Positions 1 to 8,229 of a stretch of DNA of 57,060 nt are shown here, piece after piece. Made by a program: the position numbers and the translations under genes. The DNA comes from Ilumatobacteraceae bacterium. Its GTDB lineage: Bacteria > Actinomycetota > Acidimicrobiia > Acidimicrobiales > Ilumatobacteraceae. Location: NCBI GenBank assembly GCA_022843125.1, contig JALHOG010000030.1, forward strand, positions 1 through 57,060. Direction: 5' to 3'. The notes below the pieces were generated by a model, which was not told where the DNA came from, did not search any database, and saw only the letters and a list, made by a program, of their open reading frames with translations. Every line of letters begins with the position of its first letter. Position 1 is the stretch's first letter.

Positions 1-419
1 GCGCCTGCGCCCGGCACCCGCTGGCGCGGGCGCTGCGCTGCGGCGGGCTGGTGCTCGCGGCGCTGCAGAACACGGCGCTCGCCTACCTCGACGGCCGCGC
101 CGCCACCGACGTCGCGTTCTGGCGGATGATCGCGACCTCCACCGATCAACTGCGGGCTCGCGCACATGAGATCGTCGACGCGGCCGGAATCGGTGCAGTG
201 GTCGACACCGAGGCCCTGCCCGGAGCGGGTTCGGCGCCGGGCGTCACGATGCCGTCGGTCGGGATCGCCGTCGAGGGCGACCACCTCGCTGCGCTGCGCG
301 CCCACGACCCGCCCGTGATCGCCCGCACCCGCGACGACCGCACGCTGCTCGATCTCCGCGCCGTCGACCCCACCGACGACCCCACCCTGATCGCGGCCCT
401 GCGCACGTTCGCACCATGA
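1..419 (+). CDS. selA: L-seryl-tRNA(Sec) selenium transferase, C-terminal part
   Basis: The reading frame is open from the left edge (first full codon at base 3), so only the last ~139 residues are present. The first residues contain the RHPLARALR stretch that SelA proteins have near their PLP-dependent core, followed by an AALQNTALAYLDG helix and the small C-terminal domain. SelA converts seryl-tRNA(Sec) to selenocysteyl-tRNA(Sec) in the cytoplasm. The stop codon overlaps the selB start (ATGA), so the two genes are translationally coupled. The identity rests on the motif and on the selB neighbour. Any selD or tRNA-Sec gene would lie outside the window; I did not see either here. Confidence 0.9.
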   Translation, partial: ACARHPLARALRCGGLVLAALQNTALAYLDGRAATDVAFWRMIATSTDQLRARAHEIVDAAGIGAVVDTEALPGAGSAPGVTMPSVGIAVEGDHLAALRAHDPPVIARTRDDRTLLDLRAVDPTDDPTLIAALRTFAP

Positions 420-2134
420 GGGTCGTCGCCACTGCTGGCCACGTCGATCACGGGAAGTCGTCGCTGGTGCTGGCGCTCACCGGGACCGACCCCGACCGGT
501 TCGAGGAGGAGAAGCGACGCGGCCTCACGATCGATCTCGGCTTCGCGCACACCACCCTGCCGTCGGGCGCCGGGGTGAGCTTCGTCGACGTGCCCGGCCA
601 CGTGCGGTTCCTGCGCAACATGCTCGCCGGGGTCGGCGGGGTCGACGCCTGCCTGTTCGTGGTGGCCGCGACCGAGGGTTGGAAGCCGCAGTCGGAGGAG
701 CACCTGCGGATCCTCGAGCTGCTCGGCCACCGTCACGGCGTGATCGCCCTCACCAAGGCCGACCTCGTCGACGAGGAGTGGCTCGAGATCGCCCAGCTCG
801 AGCTCGCCGACCGCGTCGCCGGCACCTTCCTCGCCGACGCCCCGGTCGTCCCCGTGGCCGCGCCGACCGGGCTCGGGCTGAATGACCTGCGCGCGGCGCT
901 CGACCACCTCGTCGCCGACACACCGGGCGCCGCCGACCGCCAGCGGGCGAGGCTCTGGATCGACCGGTCGTTCGCGGCGAAGGGCAGCGGCACGGTCGTC
1001 ACCGGGACGCTCACCAACGGCACGCTGCAGGTGGACGACACAGTGGTCATCGAACCGGGCGCCCGGTCGGCCCGCGTCCGCGGCATCCAGACGCTCGGCC
1101 GTTCGGTCGACGAGATCGGCCCCGGCAACCGGGTGGCGTTGAACCTGAGCGGCATCGGACACGACGAGCTCACGCGTGGCGACGCGGTGGTCACCCCCGG
1201 CCGCTGGCGCACCACCGACCGCTTCGACGCCGAGCTCACCGCGCTCGCGACGCTCGATCACACGGTGTCGCGGCGGGGTGCGTACCTCGCTTACATCGGC
1301 GCCCGGGAGGTGCCGGTGCGGCTGCGCGTGCTCGGCGACGATGCCATCGCACCCGGGACGGCGGGTGCCGTGCGCCTCTTCCTGCCGCTCGCCCTCCCGC
1401 TGCTGCCGGGCGACCGGTTCGTGCTCCGCGAGTCGGGTCGCGACGAGACCGTCGGCGGCGGCGAGGTGCTCGACGTGGCCCCGGTGCTCAAGGCGTCGCG
1501 GGCCGCACCCGACCGGTCGGTCGAGCGGGTGATCGCCGAGCGCGGTTGGATCGACGTCGGCGAGCTCGAACTGCTCACGGGCGAACAGGTCGACCCGACG
1601 GTCGGCCACTGGGTCACCACGGCCGCCGTCCTGGAGGAGACGTCCCTACGTCTTGTGGCCGCTGTCGACGCGGCCGGACCGACCGGGTTCGATCTGGCGA
1701 TGCTCGACGAGCGTGAGCGAGCGGTCGTGGCCCAGCTCGACGGGATCGGGATCGAGGGCGGTCGAGCCCGCCGGGCAGGCACGGCCGATCCGTTCGCCGA
1801 CCATCCGCTTGCTGCTGCGATCCGGGCCGGCGGCTTCGCCCCGGAGGTGCCCGCCGACGCCGACCGCACGACGATCCGCGAGTTGGTGCGCCGCGGTGAG
1901 CTGGTCGAGCGCGACCAGGTGCTTTTCCACATCGACGCGATCGATGCAGCGGCGCGCATCGCCGCCGAGCTGCTCGCTGCCGACCCGGCAGGATTCACCG
2001 TCGCCCAGTTCCGCGACCGAACCGGCGCCAGCCGCAAGTTCGCGCTCCCGCTCGTCGCCGAGCTCGACGCCCGGGGCATCACCCGCCGTCGCGACGACCT
2101 GCGCATCGCCGGCCCCCGACTTCCCGCCGCCTGA
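416..2134 (+). CDS. selB: Selenocysteine-specific elongation factor SelB
   Basis: This 572-residue translational GTPase delivers Sec-tRNA(Sec) to UGA codons that carry a SECIS element. The G1 motif GHVDHGKS is at residues 8-15, the switch RGLTID is near 36-40, DVPGH is at 58-62 and TKAD at 113-116. Beta-barrel domains follow (KGSGTVVTGTL type), and the last ~200 residues look like the winged-helix SECIS-binding region. The length is close to the usual ~600 for bacterial SelB. The ATG overlaps the selA stop by 4 bp. The pair implies selenoproteins elsewhere in this genome. Confidence 0.95.
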   Translation: MRVVATAGHVDHGKSSLVLALTGTDPDRFEEEKRRGLTIDLGFAHTTLPSGAGVSFVDVPGHVRFLRNMLAGVGGVDACLFVVAATEGWKPQSEEHLRILELLGHRHGVIALTKADLVDEEWLEIAQLELADRVAGTFLADAPVVPVAAPTGLGLNDLRAALDHLVADTPGAADRQRARLWIDRSFAAKGSGTVVTGTLTNGTLQVDDTVVIEPGARSARVRGIQTLGRSVDEIGPGNRVALNLSGIGHDELTRGDAVVTPGRWRTTDRFDAELTALATLDHTVSRRGAYLAYIGAREVPVRLRVLGDDAIAPGTAGAVRLFLPLALPLLPGDRFVLRESGRDETVGGGEVLDVAPVLKASRAAPDRSVERVIAERGWIDVGELELLTGEQVDPTVGHWVTTAAVLEETSLRLVAAVDAAGPTGFDLAMLDERERAVVAQLDGIGIEGGRARRAGTADPFADHPLAAAIRAGGFAPEVPADADRTTIRELVRRGELVERDQVLFHIDAIDAAARIAAELLAADPAGFTVAQFRDRTGASRKFALPLVAELDARGITRRRDDLRIAGPRLPAA

Positions 2135-2193
2135 CGCGCAGTCGCCCGCAACCCGATTCACCTCGCGCTCAACCGATCGCACCGGGCGGGCGT

Positions 2194-2709
2194 GTGCATG
2201 ATGTGGAGATGATGGCGCAGCGCAGCGGGGTCGACGGCTTCGAGCGCTTCTATCTGGCCGAACACCCCAAGCTGATCGCGATCGGGCTCGCCTGGACCGG
2301 CGACCGAGACACAGCCCGCGATCTCGCGCAGGAAGCCCTCACTCGGGCGTACCGGGCGTGGTCGACGGTGGAGCTGCTCGACCTGCCGGGCGCCTGGGCC
2401 CGCCGCGTGATGATCAACCTGCTGATCGACCATCAGCGCGACCGAGGCCGCCAGCTGCAGCTCGTCACCCGGCTCGACCGGGTGCCGGACGCGCCGCCGC
2501 ACGATGCGATCGGGCACTGGTGGGATGCGGTACGGGCCCTGCCCGACCGGGAGCGCGCCGCCGTGATCCTCCACTACCTCGAGGACCTTTCGATCAACAC
2601 GGTCGCCGAGATCCTCGAGGTCAAGCCGGGCACGGTGAAGTCGAGCCTGTCGCACGCCCGCGACAAGCTGCGCGCCGCGCTCACCGATGCCGACGGAGGT
2701 GCGCGATGA
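2194..2709 (+). CDS. ECF-type RNA polymerase sigma factor
   Basis: The 171-residue protein has a sigma-70 region 2 in its first half (FERFYLAEHPKLIAIGLAWT, then RDLAQEALTRAYRAW) and a region 4 helix-turn-helix at its end (INTVAEILEVKPGTVKSSLS). There is no region 3, as expected for the ECF group. The start is uncertain: a GTG lies at 2194, and ATGs lie at 2209 and 2212 with GGAG at 2205-2208, so the true protein may be 5-6 residues shorter. The stop overlaps the start of the next gene (ATGA). That gene encodes a membrane protein with a cytoplasmic N-terminus, which is the usual arrangement for a sigma factor and its membrane-bound partner. Confidence 0.9.
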   Translation: MHDVEMMAQRSGVDGFERFYLAEHPKLIAIGLAWTGDRDTARDLAQEALTRAYRAWSTVELLDLPGAWARRVMINLLIDHQRDRGRQLQLVTRLDRVPDAPPHDAIGHWWDAVRALPDRERAAVILHYLEDLSINTVAEILEVKPGTVKSSLSHARDKLRAALTDADGGAR

Positions 2710-3989
2710 GCCAGATGGATGACCACGATCTCGACCAGCTCGGCCGAATGGCCGCAGCCCACACCCGGGCCGAGGCCCGAGCGATGGCCGACAGCCCGTC
2801 GGCGCTCGGCGAGCTGCTGGCGCGCGAGTCGGGTGCACCATCGGCCGAACCGGCTGAGCTGCCAGTCGCGCCCACCCGGGCGGTCGAGCGGCCGCGGTGG
2901 AAGCTCGCGGCGGTGGCCGCCGCCGTCGGTGTGCTCGCACTCGGACTCGGGTGGGCACTCGTCAACGGCGTCGGCGGCACGATCGACATCGTCGCCCCCG
3001 CCGGCACAGGCCCCGGGTTTCCGGGCGGAGACACGACACCGGTGACCAGCACCCCCGGCAGCACGTCGCCCGAGAACACGAGTCCGGACACAGTCACCAG
3101 CATGCCTCAGAGCACCGCGCCGGCGACCAGCACACCGACATCCGGCCCGGGAACCACCGCCGCCCCCGTGCCGCCGTTCACCGGGTTCGAAGTCCCCGAG
3201 GTGGTGCGCCCCCAGCTCACCGACGTGCCCCTGCTGCTGCCCGCATCGCCCATGCCGGCGGAGAACACCTACCTCGCCGAAGGGGCCAGTCAGCAGGACA
3301 CGCCGCTGTCGCTGTCACAGCTCTGGGTGCGGGCGGCCGCCGACGGCACCATCGACGCCGTGCTCCATCTGGGCACGCGGATCGCTCCCACGATCGAGCA
3401 GCCAAACGGTGAACCGATCGAGATCCCAGGCTGGGACTCGGCCCGCACCTACGCGAGCGTCGACGGCATCGTCATCCTGGAGCTGTCGGCGCCGGAGGGT
3501 GTGGTGGGCGTCTGGTCGCAGGGTTTGGCGGCAGACGAGACCGCTTCGATCGCGGCAACGCTCCGCGCCGACGGAGCAGGATGGACGGCGCCGGCGCTCG
3601 AGGAGCCGGGCTGGGTGGCGGTCGACGCCACCTGGACGCGCGGCCACGCGATCCGTGGCCTCACCACGCTCAGTCCCGGGGAGGGTGACGTCGACTCCTC
3701 GCTCGACATCAGCGTCGGCCTGTCGATGTTCGACGGCGGCATGATCGGGCTCGACGCCGAGCTCCAGCTCGTCGACGTCAACGGCGACCCAGCACTCCTG
3801 CGCCGCGGCGGCGCGAGCGCCCTCGCGGTCAAGCGGTCCGACGGTGTCCTGGTGCGACTCGGCTCGCGCGACCCGGATGCCGACCTGGAGCGTGCGGCGC
3901 GGTCGCTCGCCCCGGTCGATCAGGCGACGTGGGACGCGTCGTCACAGCCATGGGGGCCGGTCGAGGGCTGCGTTGGGTTCTTCTGCTGA
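2706..3989 (+). CDS. Single-pass membrane protein, putative anti-sigma partner
   Basis: The 427-residue protein has a charged N-terminal cytoplasmic segment (1-65), one membrane helix (about 67-87), a Thr/Ser/Pro-rich linker (about 100-155) and a ~270-residue extracellular domain that I do not recognise. The start at 2706 is chosen because its ATG overlaps the sigma factor stop; the open frame extends further upstream only as a shadow. The position suggests it holds the ECF sigma factor at the membrane, but the N-terminus has no HxxxCxxC zinc anti-sigma motif. The regulatory role is therefore inferred from context. Confidence 0.7.
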   Translation: MSQMDDHDLDQLGRMAAAHTRAEARAMADSPSALGELLARESGAPSAEPAELPVAPTRAVERPRWKLAAVAAAVGVLALGLGWALVNGVGGTIDIVAPAGTGPGFPGGDTTPVTSTPGSTSPENTSPDTVTSMPQSTAPATSTPTSGPGTTAAPVPPFTGFEVPEVVRPQLTDVPLLLPASPMPAENTYLAEGASQQDTPLSLSQLWVRAAADGTIDAVLHLGTRIAPTIEQPNGEPIEIPGWDSARTYASVDGIVILELSAPEGVVGVWSQGLAADETASIAATLRADGAGWTAPALEEPGWVAVDATWTRGHAIRGLTTLSPGEGDVDSSLDISVGLSMFDGGMIGLDAELQLVDVNGDPALLRRGGASALAVKRSDGVLVRLGSRDPDADLERAARSLAPVDQATWDASSQPWGPVEGCVGFFC

Positions 3990-3992
3990 CCG

Positions 3993-5369
3993 CTACTCGG
4001 CACTGACGTCGTCGGCCACCGGTGCGGCGTCGTCGGACTTCTTGCGCATCTCGCGGTAGTCGCGGGCGGCGCCTTCGAGCGGCTCGACCTCGAGCGTCAC
4101 GCCGTCGATCGCGGCCACCCGCAGCGGCTCACCGGCCTGGATCGGGGTGGCGCGGTTGGTGCGCGCCCGCCACTGGGCGTCGTTGACCTGCACGAACCCC
4201 TCGGGGCTCACGGCGCTCACGGCCACTCCTTCAGCGCCGATCAGCCACTCGCGGCCGACCGTCGGCGTGGCGAAGCGCGTACGGGTCATCGACGGCATGC
4301 CGACGATGAAGGTGAGCATGATGCCGCCGATGCCGGCGATCAGGCTGAGCCAGGTGGGTCGCAGCGATGTGCCGCTCACCGGCTCGAACAGCCAGAAGCT
4401 GCCGACGATCGTCAGCATGATCCCCACGCCGGTCCAGAACCGTGGGATACCGACCTGGACGTCGACCGCGAACGCCGCCATCGCGAGCACCAGGAGCGCG
4501 ACCGCCCACCAGCGTGCCGGCAGCTCGGCGAGGCCGTAGCACGCGAGGAGGGTGCAGACCGCTCCGACCACCCCTGCGACACCGACGCCGGCCGTGAAGA
4601 ACTCGAACAGCAGCAGCGAGAGACCGATGAGGATCAGGAGGTAGGCGACCGGCGGGCTCGACACCGTGTGGAACAGCTGGTCGACGAGCCCGAGCTTCGA
4701 GAACCGGGCGGCGGCGATCGTCTCGCGCTGCACGGTGCCCGACTCGGTGACGCTCTCCTCGGTGGTGTCGAGCACGACACCGTTCTTCTCATAGCCGTCG
4801 AGTGCCTCGAGCATGTTCCGGATGGTGGCGATGCCTTCGTCGGAGATCCGCTGACGGAACACCGCGAGTTCGCGCGCTTCTGACAGGCCGACGCTGCGGT
4901 TGCGGAGCTCGATGAGGCCCGGTCCGAGCTCGATGGTGTCGGAGACGGCCGGGCCGACGTTGCCGACCCGGGAGCCGGGGGCCATGCCCGTGACGTCGGC
5001 GACGGCGAGGATCTGGGCCGGGGCGCCGTAGAGGCGGGCACCCGACGGGCCGACCCACACGGCGACCGGGAGGGGCGCCTCGGCGATGCGGTCGAACAGC
5101 TCAGCCATGACCTCGTCGCTCACCACGGCACCCTGCGAGTTGACCTGCAGCACGAGGGCCTGGCTGTTCTGCTCGTCGGCACGGTCGATCGCATCGACGA
5201 TCGACTCGACGACGATGTCGTCGAACAACCCGCTGACCTGGAGCACGTCGACGGGCTCGACGGTGGACGTGCCCGAGTCGTTGTCGTCGGTCGTGTCCTG
5301 CGCCGCCGCGGGCGCGGCCGCGCCGAGCATGGCGATGCCGGCCAGCAAGCCGATCAGTAGTCTGCGCAC
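3993..5369 (-). CDS. NfeD/SppA-like membrane protein (ClpP-class N-domain)
   Basis: This 458-residue protein has a signal peptide (ending near AAPAAAAQ), a ClpP/crotonase-like periplasmic domain (about 38-200), four or five membrane helices (about 230-370) and a C-terminal OB-fold typical of NfeD (GAEGVAVSAVSPEGFVQVN). Long NfeD proteins are membrane proteases or stomatin partners. The stretch where relatives carry the catalytic serine (ASAGT-like) reads LYGAPAQ here, so the protease site may be dead. The GTG start at 5369 is supported by GGAGG six bases upstream. It converges on the sigma/anti-sigma pair with only 3 bp between stops. Confidence 0.8.
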   Translation of the reverse strand: MRRLLIGLLAGIAMLGAAAPAAAQDTTDDNDSGTSTVEPVDVLQVSGLFDDIVVESIVDAIDRADEQNSQALVLQVNSQGAVVSDEVMAELFDRIAEAPLPVAVWVGPSGARLYGAPAQILAVADVTGMAPGSRVGNVGPAVSDTIELGPGLIELRNRSVGLSEARELAVFRQRISDEGIATIRNMLEALDGYEKNGVVLDTTEESVTESGTVQRETIAAARFSKLGLVDQLFHTVSSPPVAYLLILIGLSLLLFEFFTAGVGVAGVVGAVCTLLACYGLAELPARWWAVALLVLAMAAFAVDVQVGIPRFWTGVGIMLTIVGSFWLFEPVSGTSLRPTWLSLIAGIGGIMLTFIVGMPSMTRTRFATPTVGREWLIGAEGVAVSAVSPEGFVQVNDAQWRARTNRATPIQAGEPLRVAAIDGVTLEVEPLEGAARDYREMRKKSDDAAPVADDVSAE

Positions 5370-5390
5370 GCAGTGCCTCCGGGAGATCCA
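5370..5390. promoter_or_regulatory. 21-bp divergent spacer with back-to-back ribosome binding sites
   Basis: The spacer between the NfeD-like gene and the first ArsA-like gene contains CCTCC (5376-5380, read as GGAGG on the minus strand) immediately next to GGGAG (5381-5385, plus strand). Each site is 5-6 bases from its GTG start. No room remains for promoters, so these must lie inside the opposite coding regions. Confidence 0.65.
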
Positions 5391-6320
5391 GTGTCGAGCC
5401 AGCGCCCCCCGACCGAACCGGGCATCTCGAGCATCGTCGACACGAGGCTCGTGATCGTCGCCGGCAAGGGGGGCGTCGGGAAGACCACGGTAACGGCAGT
5501 TCTCGCCCGCGCGGCAAGCGCTGCGGGCAAGCGGGTGCTCGTCGTCGAGCTCGACGGCAAGGCCGCCCTCGACGAGCTGCTGCCCGGCATCGAGGTGCGC
5601 CACATCGCACCCGCCATGGCCCTGGAGGAGTACCTGCACGATCACGGCTTCAAGCGGATCGCCAAGCGGCTCGCCGCGACCGGGGTGATCGACGTGGTCG
5701 GCACGGCCGCGCCCGGCATCGACGACCTGGTCGTGCTCGGCAAGATCAAGCAGCTGGAACGCTCGGAGGAGTGGGACCTCGTCCTGGTCGACGGCCCGGC
5801 GGCGGGTCATGCGATCACCTTTCTCACCGCGGCCGCCGGTTTGCGCGATGCGGTCCGGAGCGGACCGATCGGCGCCCAGGCAGACGAGGTCCTGGCGATG
5901 CTCGCCGACTCCGAGCGCTGCCAGGTGGTGCTGGTCACCCTTGCCGAGACGACGCCGGTGAACGAGCTCGTCGAGACCGCCTACGCCGTCGAGGAGCGCG
6001 TGGGCGTGCGCCTCGGCCCGATCGTCGTGAACCAGGTCGATCTCGGTGAGCCCGTGCCCGACCCCGACCGCATGCAGACCGACGCCAACATCGACGGGGC
6101 CACCACTGACGACGGCGCGACCATCGACGATGCGATCGCCGCGGCCCGATTCCGGCGCGAGCGCGCCGCAGCCCAGGCAGCCGAGATCGACCGGCTCGCG
6201 GGCGAGCTCGCGCTCCCCCGGATCGTGCTCGCACGTCGTCTCGTGGCGGGCCTCACGCCCGACGACATCACCGCCCTCGCAGCACCGCTGATCCATCGCG
6301 ACGGAACGCCGGCACCATGA
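5391..6320 (+). CDS. ArsA/Get3-like ATPase, first subunit
   Basis: The 309-residue protein has the deviant Walker A motif GKGGVGKTT near its N-terminus (signature lysine present) and the LVDGPAAGH switch II region. It resembles the first member of the paired ArsA-like ATPases of actinobacteria (the M. tuberculosis Rv3679/Rv3680 type). The GTG at 5391 is preferred because GGGAG lies five bases upstream; an in-frame GTG at 5373 is the alternative. It overlaps the second subunit by ATGA. No ars genes are nearby, so arsenite export is unlikely. A Get3-like or metabolic regulatory role is possible but unproven. Confidence 0.85.
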   Translation: MSSQRPPTEPGISSIVDTRLVIVAGKGGVGKTTVTAVLARAASAAGKRVLVVELDGKAALDELLPGIEVRHIAPAMALEEYLHDHGFKRIAKRLAATGVIDVVGTAAPGIDDLVVLGKIKQLERSEEWDLVLVDGPAAGHAITFLTAAAGLRDAVRSGPIGAQADEVLAMLADSERCQVVLVTLAETTPVNELVETAYAVEERVGVRLGPIVVNQVDLGEPVPDPDRMQTDANIDGATTDDGATIDDAIAAARFRRERAAAQAAEIDRLAGELALPRIVLARRLVAGLTPDDITALAAPLIHRDGTPAP

Positions 6321-7423
6321 GCGCACATCCGGAGGGAGCGATGGCGACGGCGCTCGACGGGGCCGAGGTGGTGGTGTGCTGTGGTTCGGGCGGTGTCGGC
6401 AAGACGACGATGGCCGCCGTGACCGGCCTCCACGCCGCCGCAGCGGGCCGCCGCGTGGTGGTGGTCACGATCGACCCGGCGCGACGGCTCGCCGATGCGC
6501 TCGGCCTGCCCGACGGGCTCCGGGGCGAGCCGCAACGGATCGAGCGGAGCGAGTTGGAGGGCGCCGGCGAACTGTGGGCGATGATGCTCGACACACCGGC
6601 GATGTTCGACCGGGTGGTGCGCTCCCACGCAACCGACGCCGAGCAGGCGGAGCGGATCATCGCCAACCGCTTCTACCGCAACATCGCCGGCGCGTTGAGC
6701 GGCACCCAGGAGTACATGGCGTCCGAAGCCCTGTACGAGCTGCACGGTGACCCGCGCTTCGATCTCGTGGTGGTCGACACACCGCCGAGCAGAAACGCGC
6801 TCGACTTCCTCGAGGCGCCGGGGGTCCTCACCCGGTTTCTGGATCACCCCGTGTTCAAGCTGCTGATGATGCCGACCCGGACCGGCTTCCGCGTGCTGAC
6901 GGCCGCGAGCCAGCCGCTCCTGCGAGCGATCGGGCGCATCGTCGGCTCGGACGTGCTGGCCGACACCGTCGCGTTCTTCCAGGCGTTCGCGGGCATGGAG
7001 TCCGGCTTCCGCGACCGAGCCGCGGCGGTGACGGCGCTCCTCCACGACCCGACCACTCGTTTCGTGCTCGTCACCGGCCCTCAGCGAGACAGCATCACCG
7101 AGGCGGCATGGTTCGCCGATCAGCTGCACCATCAGGGTTTCGGGGTTGCCGCCACCGTCGTCAATCGTGTCCACCCACGCTTCGGGTCGGGCACCGCCGC
7201 CGACGCGTCCGCCCGAGCTGCGTCGGCGCCGGTCGGTTCCGATGCGGCCGCGCTGTGGCGCAACCTCGCCGAGCTCCGCACGGTCGCCGAGTCGGAGCGG
7301 GTAGCGCTCGCGCCGCTGGCGGAACGGGTCGGCGACGAGTTGCTCGTCGAGGTACCGCTCCTGCCGACCGACGTGCACGATCTCGACGCCCTCACCCATC
7401 TCGCGCGCCACCTCTTCCCGTAG
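6317..7423 (+). CDS. ArsA/Get3-like ATPase, second subunit
   Basis: The 368-residue protein is related to its upstream neighbour and probably pairs with it. Its P-loop reads GSGGVGKTT, so the signature lysine of the deviant Walker A motif is replaced by serine, while the first subunit keeps it. VVVDTPPSRNALDF is the switch II region, and TIDPARRLADALGL follows the conserved aspartate after the A-loop. A different nucleotide site in each subunit fits an asymmetric heterodimer, which is an inference. The start overlaps the previous stop by 4 bp. Confidence 0.85.
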   Translation: MSAHPEGAMATALDGAEVVVCCGSGGVGKTTMAAVTGLHAAAAGRRVVVVTIDPARRLADALGLPDGLRGEPQRIERSELEGAGELWAMMLDTPAMFDRVVRSHATDAEQAERIIANRFYRNIAGALSGTQEYMASEALYELHGDPRFDLVVVDTPPSRNALDFLEAPGVLTRFLDHPVFKLLMMPTRTGFRVLTAASQPLLRAIGRIVGSDVLADTVAFFQAFAGMESGFRDRAAAVTALLHDPTTRFVLVTGPQRDSITEAAWFADQLHHQGFGVAATVVNRVHPRFGSGTAADASARAASAPVGSDAAALWRNLAELRTVAESERVALAPLAERVGDELLVEVPLLPTDVHDLDALTHLARHLFP

Positions 7424-7449
7424 ACGGGCCGCCGGCGTGCGGGCTGGCG

Positions 7450-8229
7450 TCAGGCGACCGCAGCGCCGGTCATGATCGCCACGGCGTCGCTCATCGAGTG
7501 ACTTGCCGGGGTCACGACGGCCGCCCGCCGGCCGAGCCGCTGGATGTGGATCCGATCGGCGACCTCGAACACGTGCGGCATGTTGTGACTGATCAGGATC
7601 ACCGGGAGCCCGCGGTCGCGCAGGTCGCGGATCAGCTGGAGCACCTGTCCCGACTCCTTGACGCCGAGCGCCGCGGTGGGTTCGTCGAGGATGACCACCT
7701 TGCTACCGAACGCCGCTGCACGTGCGACCGCGACCGCTTGGCGCTGGCCGCCCGACAGCGTCTCGACGGCTTGGGTGATGTCCTGGAGCGTGCCGATGCC
7801 GAGATCGTCGAGCGCCTGCTTCGCGTCGCGCCGCATGCCCGACTGGTCGACGATCCGGAACACCGAGCCGAGCAGACCGGGCTTGCGGCGTTCGCGCCCG
7901 AGGTAGATGTTGGTGGCGATGTCGAGCGCCGGCGCCACCGCGAGGGTCTGGTACACGGTCTCGATCCCGGCGGCGCGGGCGTCCTGCGGGCGCCGGAACG
8001 TGACCGCTGCGCCGTCGAGTTCGATGCTCCCCTCGTCGGGCACCATCGCGCCGGACAGGCACTTGATCAGCGACGACTTTCCGGCCCCGTTGTCGCCGAT
8101 CACGGCGAGCACCTCGCCGGGGTACAGCTCGAGGTCGGCGCCACCCAGCGCCGTGACACGCCCGAACCGCTTCACCAGTCCGCGCGCAGCGAGGATCGGC
8201 TCGTTGACGGCACTCGTTGCAGCGTTCAC
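7450..8229 (-). CDS. frcA: Sugar ABC transporter ATP-binding protein, FrcA type
   Basis: The 259-residue protein is a single ATPase domain with Walker A GDNGAGKSS, signature LSGGQRQ and Walker B VVILDEPT. The long shared stretch around AVETLSGGQRQ, AAAFGSKVVI, ALGVKES and LISHNMPHVFEVADRIHI is characteristic of FrcA of the fructose/ribose/mannose importer, in contrast to the double-domain RbsA/XylG proteins. The GTG at 8229 overlaps the permease stop (GTGA), with GGAAGG just upstream. It is the last gene of the frcB-frcC-frcA operon. The true substrate cannot be read from sequence. Confidence 0.88.
   Translation of the reverse strand: MNAATSAVNEPILAARGLVKRFGRVTALGGADLELYPGEVLAVIGDNGAGKSSLIKCLSGAMVPDEGSIELDGAAVTFRRPQDARAAGIETVYQTLAVAPALDIATNIYLGRERRKPGLLGSVFRIVDQSGMRRDAKQALDDLGIGTLQDITQAVETLSGGQRQAVAVARAAAFGSKVVILDEPTAALGVKESGQVLQLIRDLRDRGLPVILISHNMPHVFEVADRIHIQRLGRRAAVVTPASHSMSDAVAIMTGAAVA

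Noticed and set aside
146..1609. 487-codon open frame on the minus strand over selB
   Set aside because: It is antisense to selB, which has all GTPase motifs; the product is Arg/Ala/His-rich with no domain, as expected for a shadow frame in high-GC DNA.
2358..2705. Longer start for the anti-sigma-like gene
   Set aside because: The extension overlaps the sigma factor in another frame and is Arg/Pro-rich; the ATG at 2706 with the ATGA overlap is far more likely.
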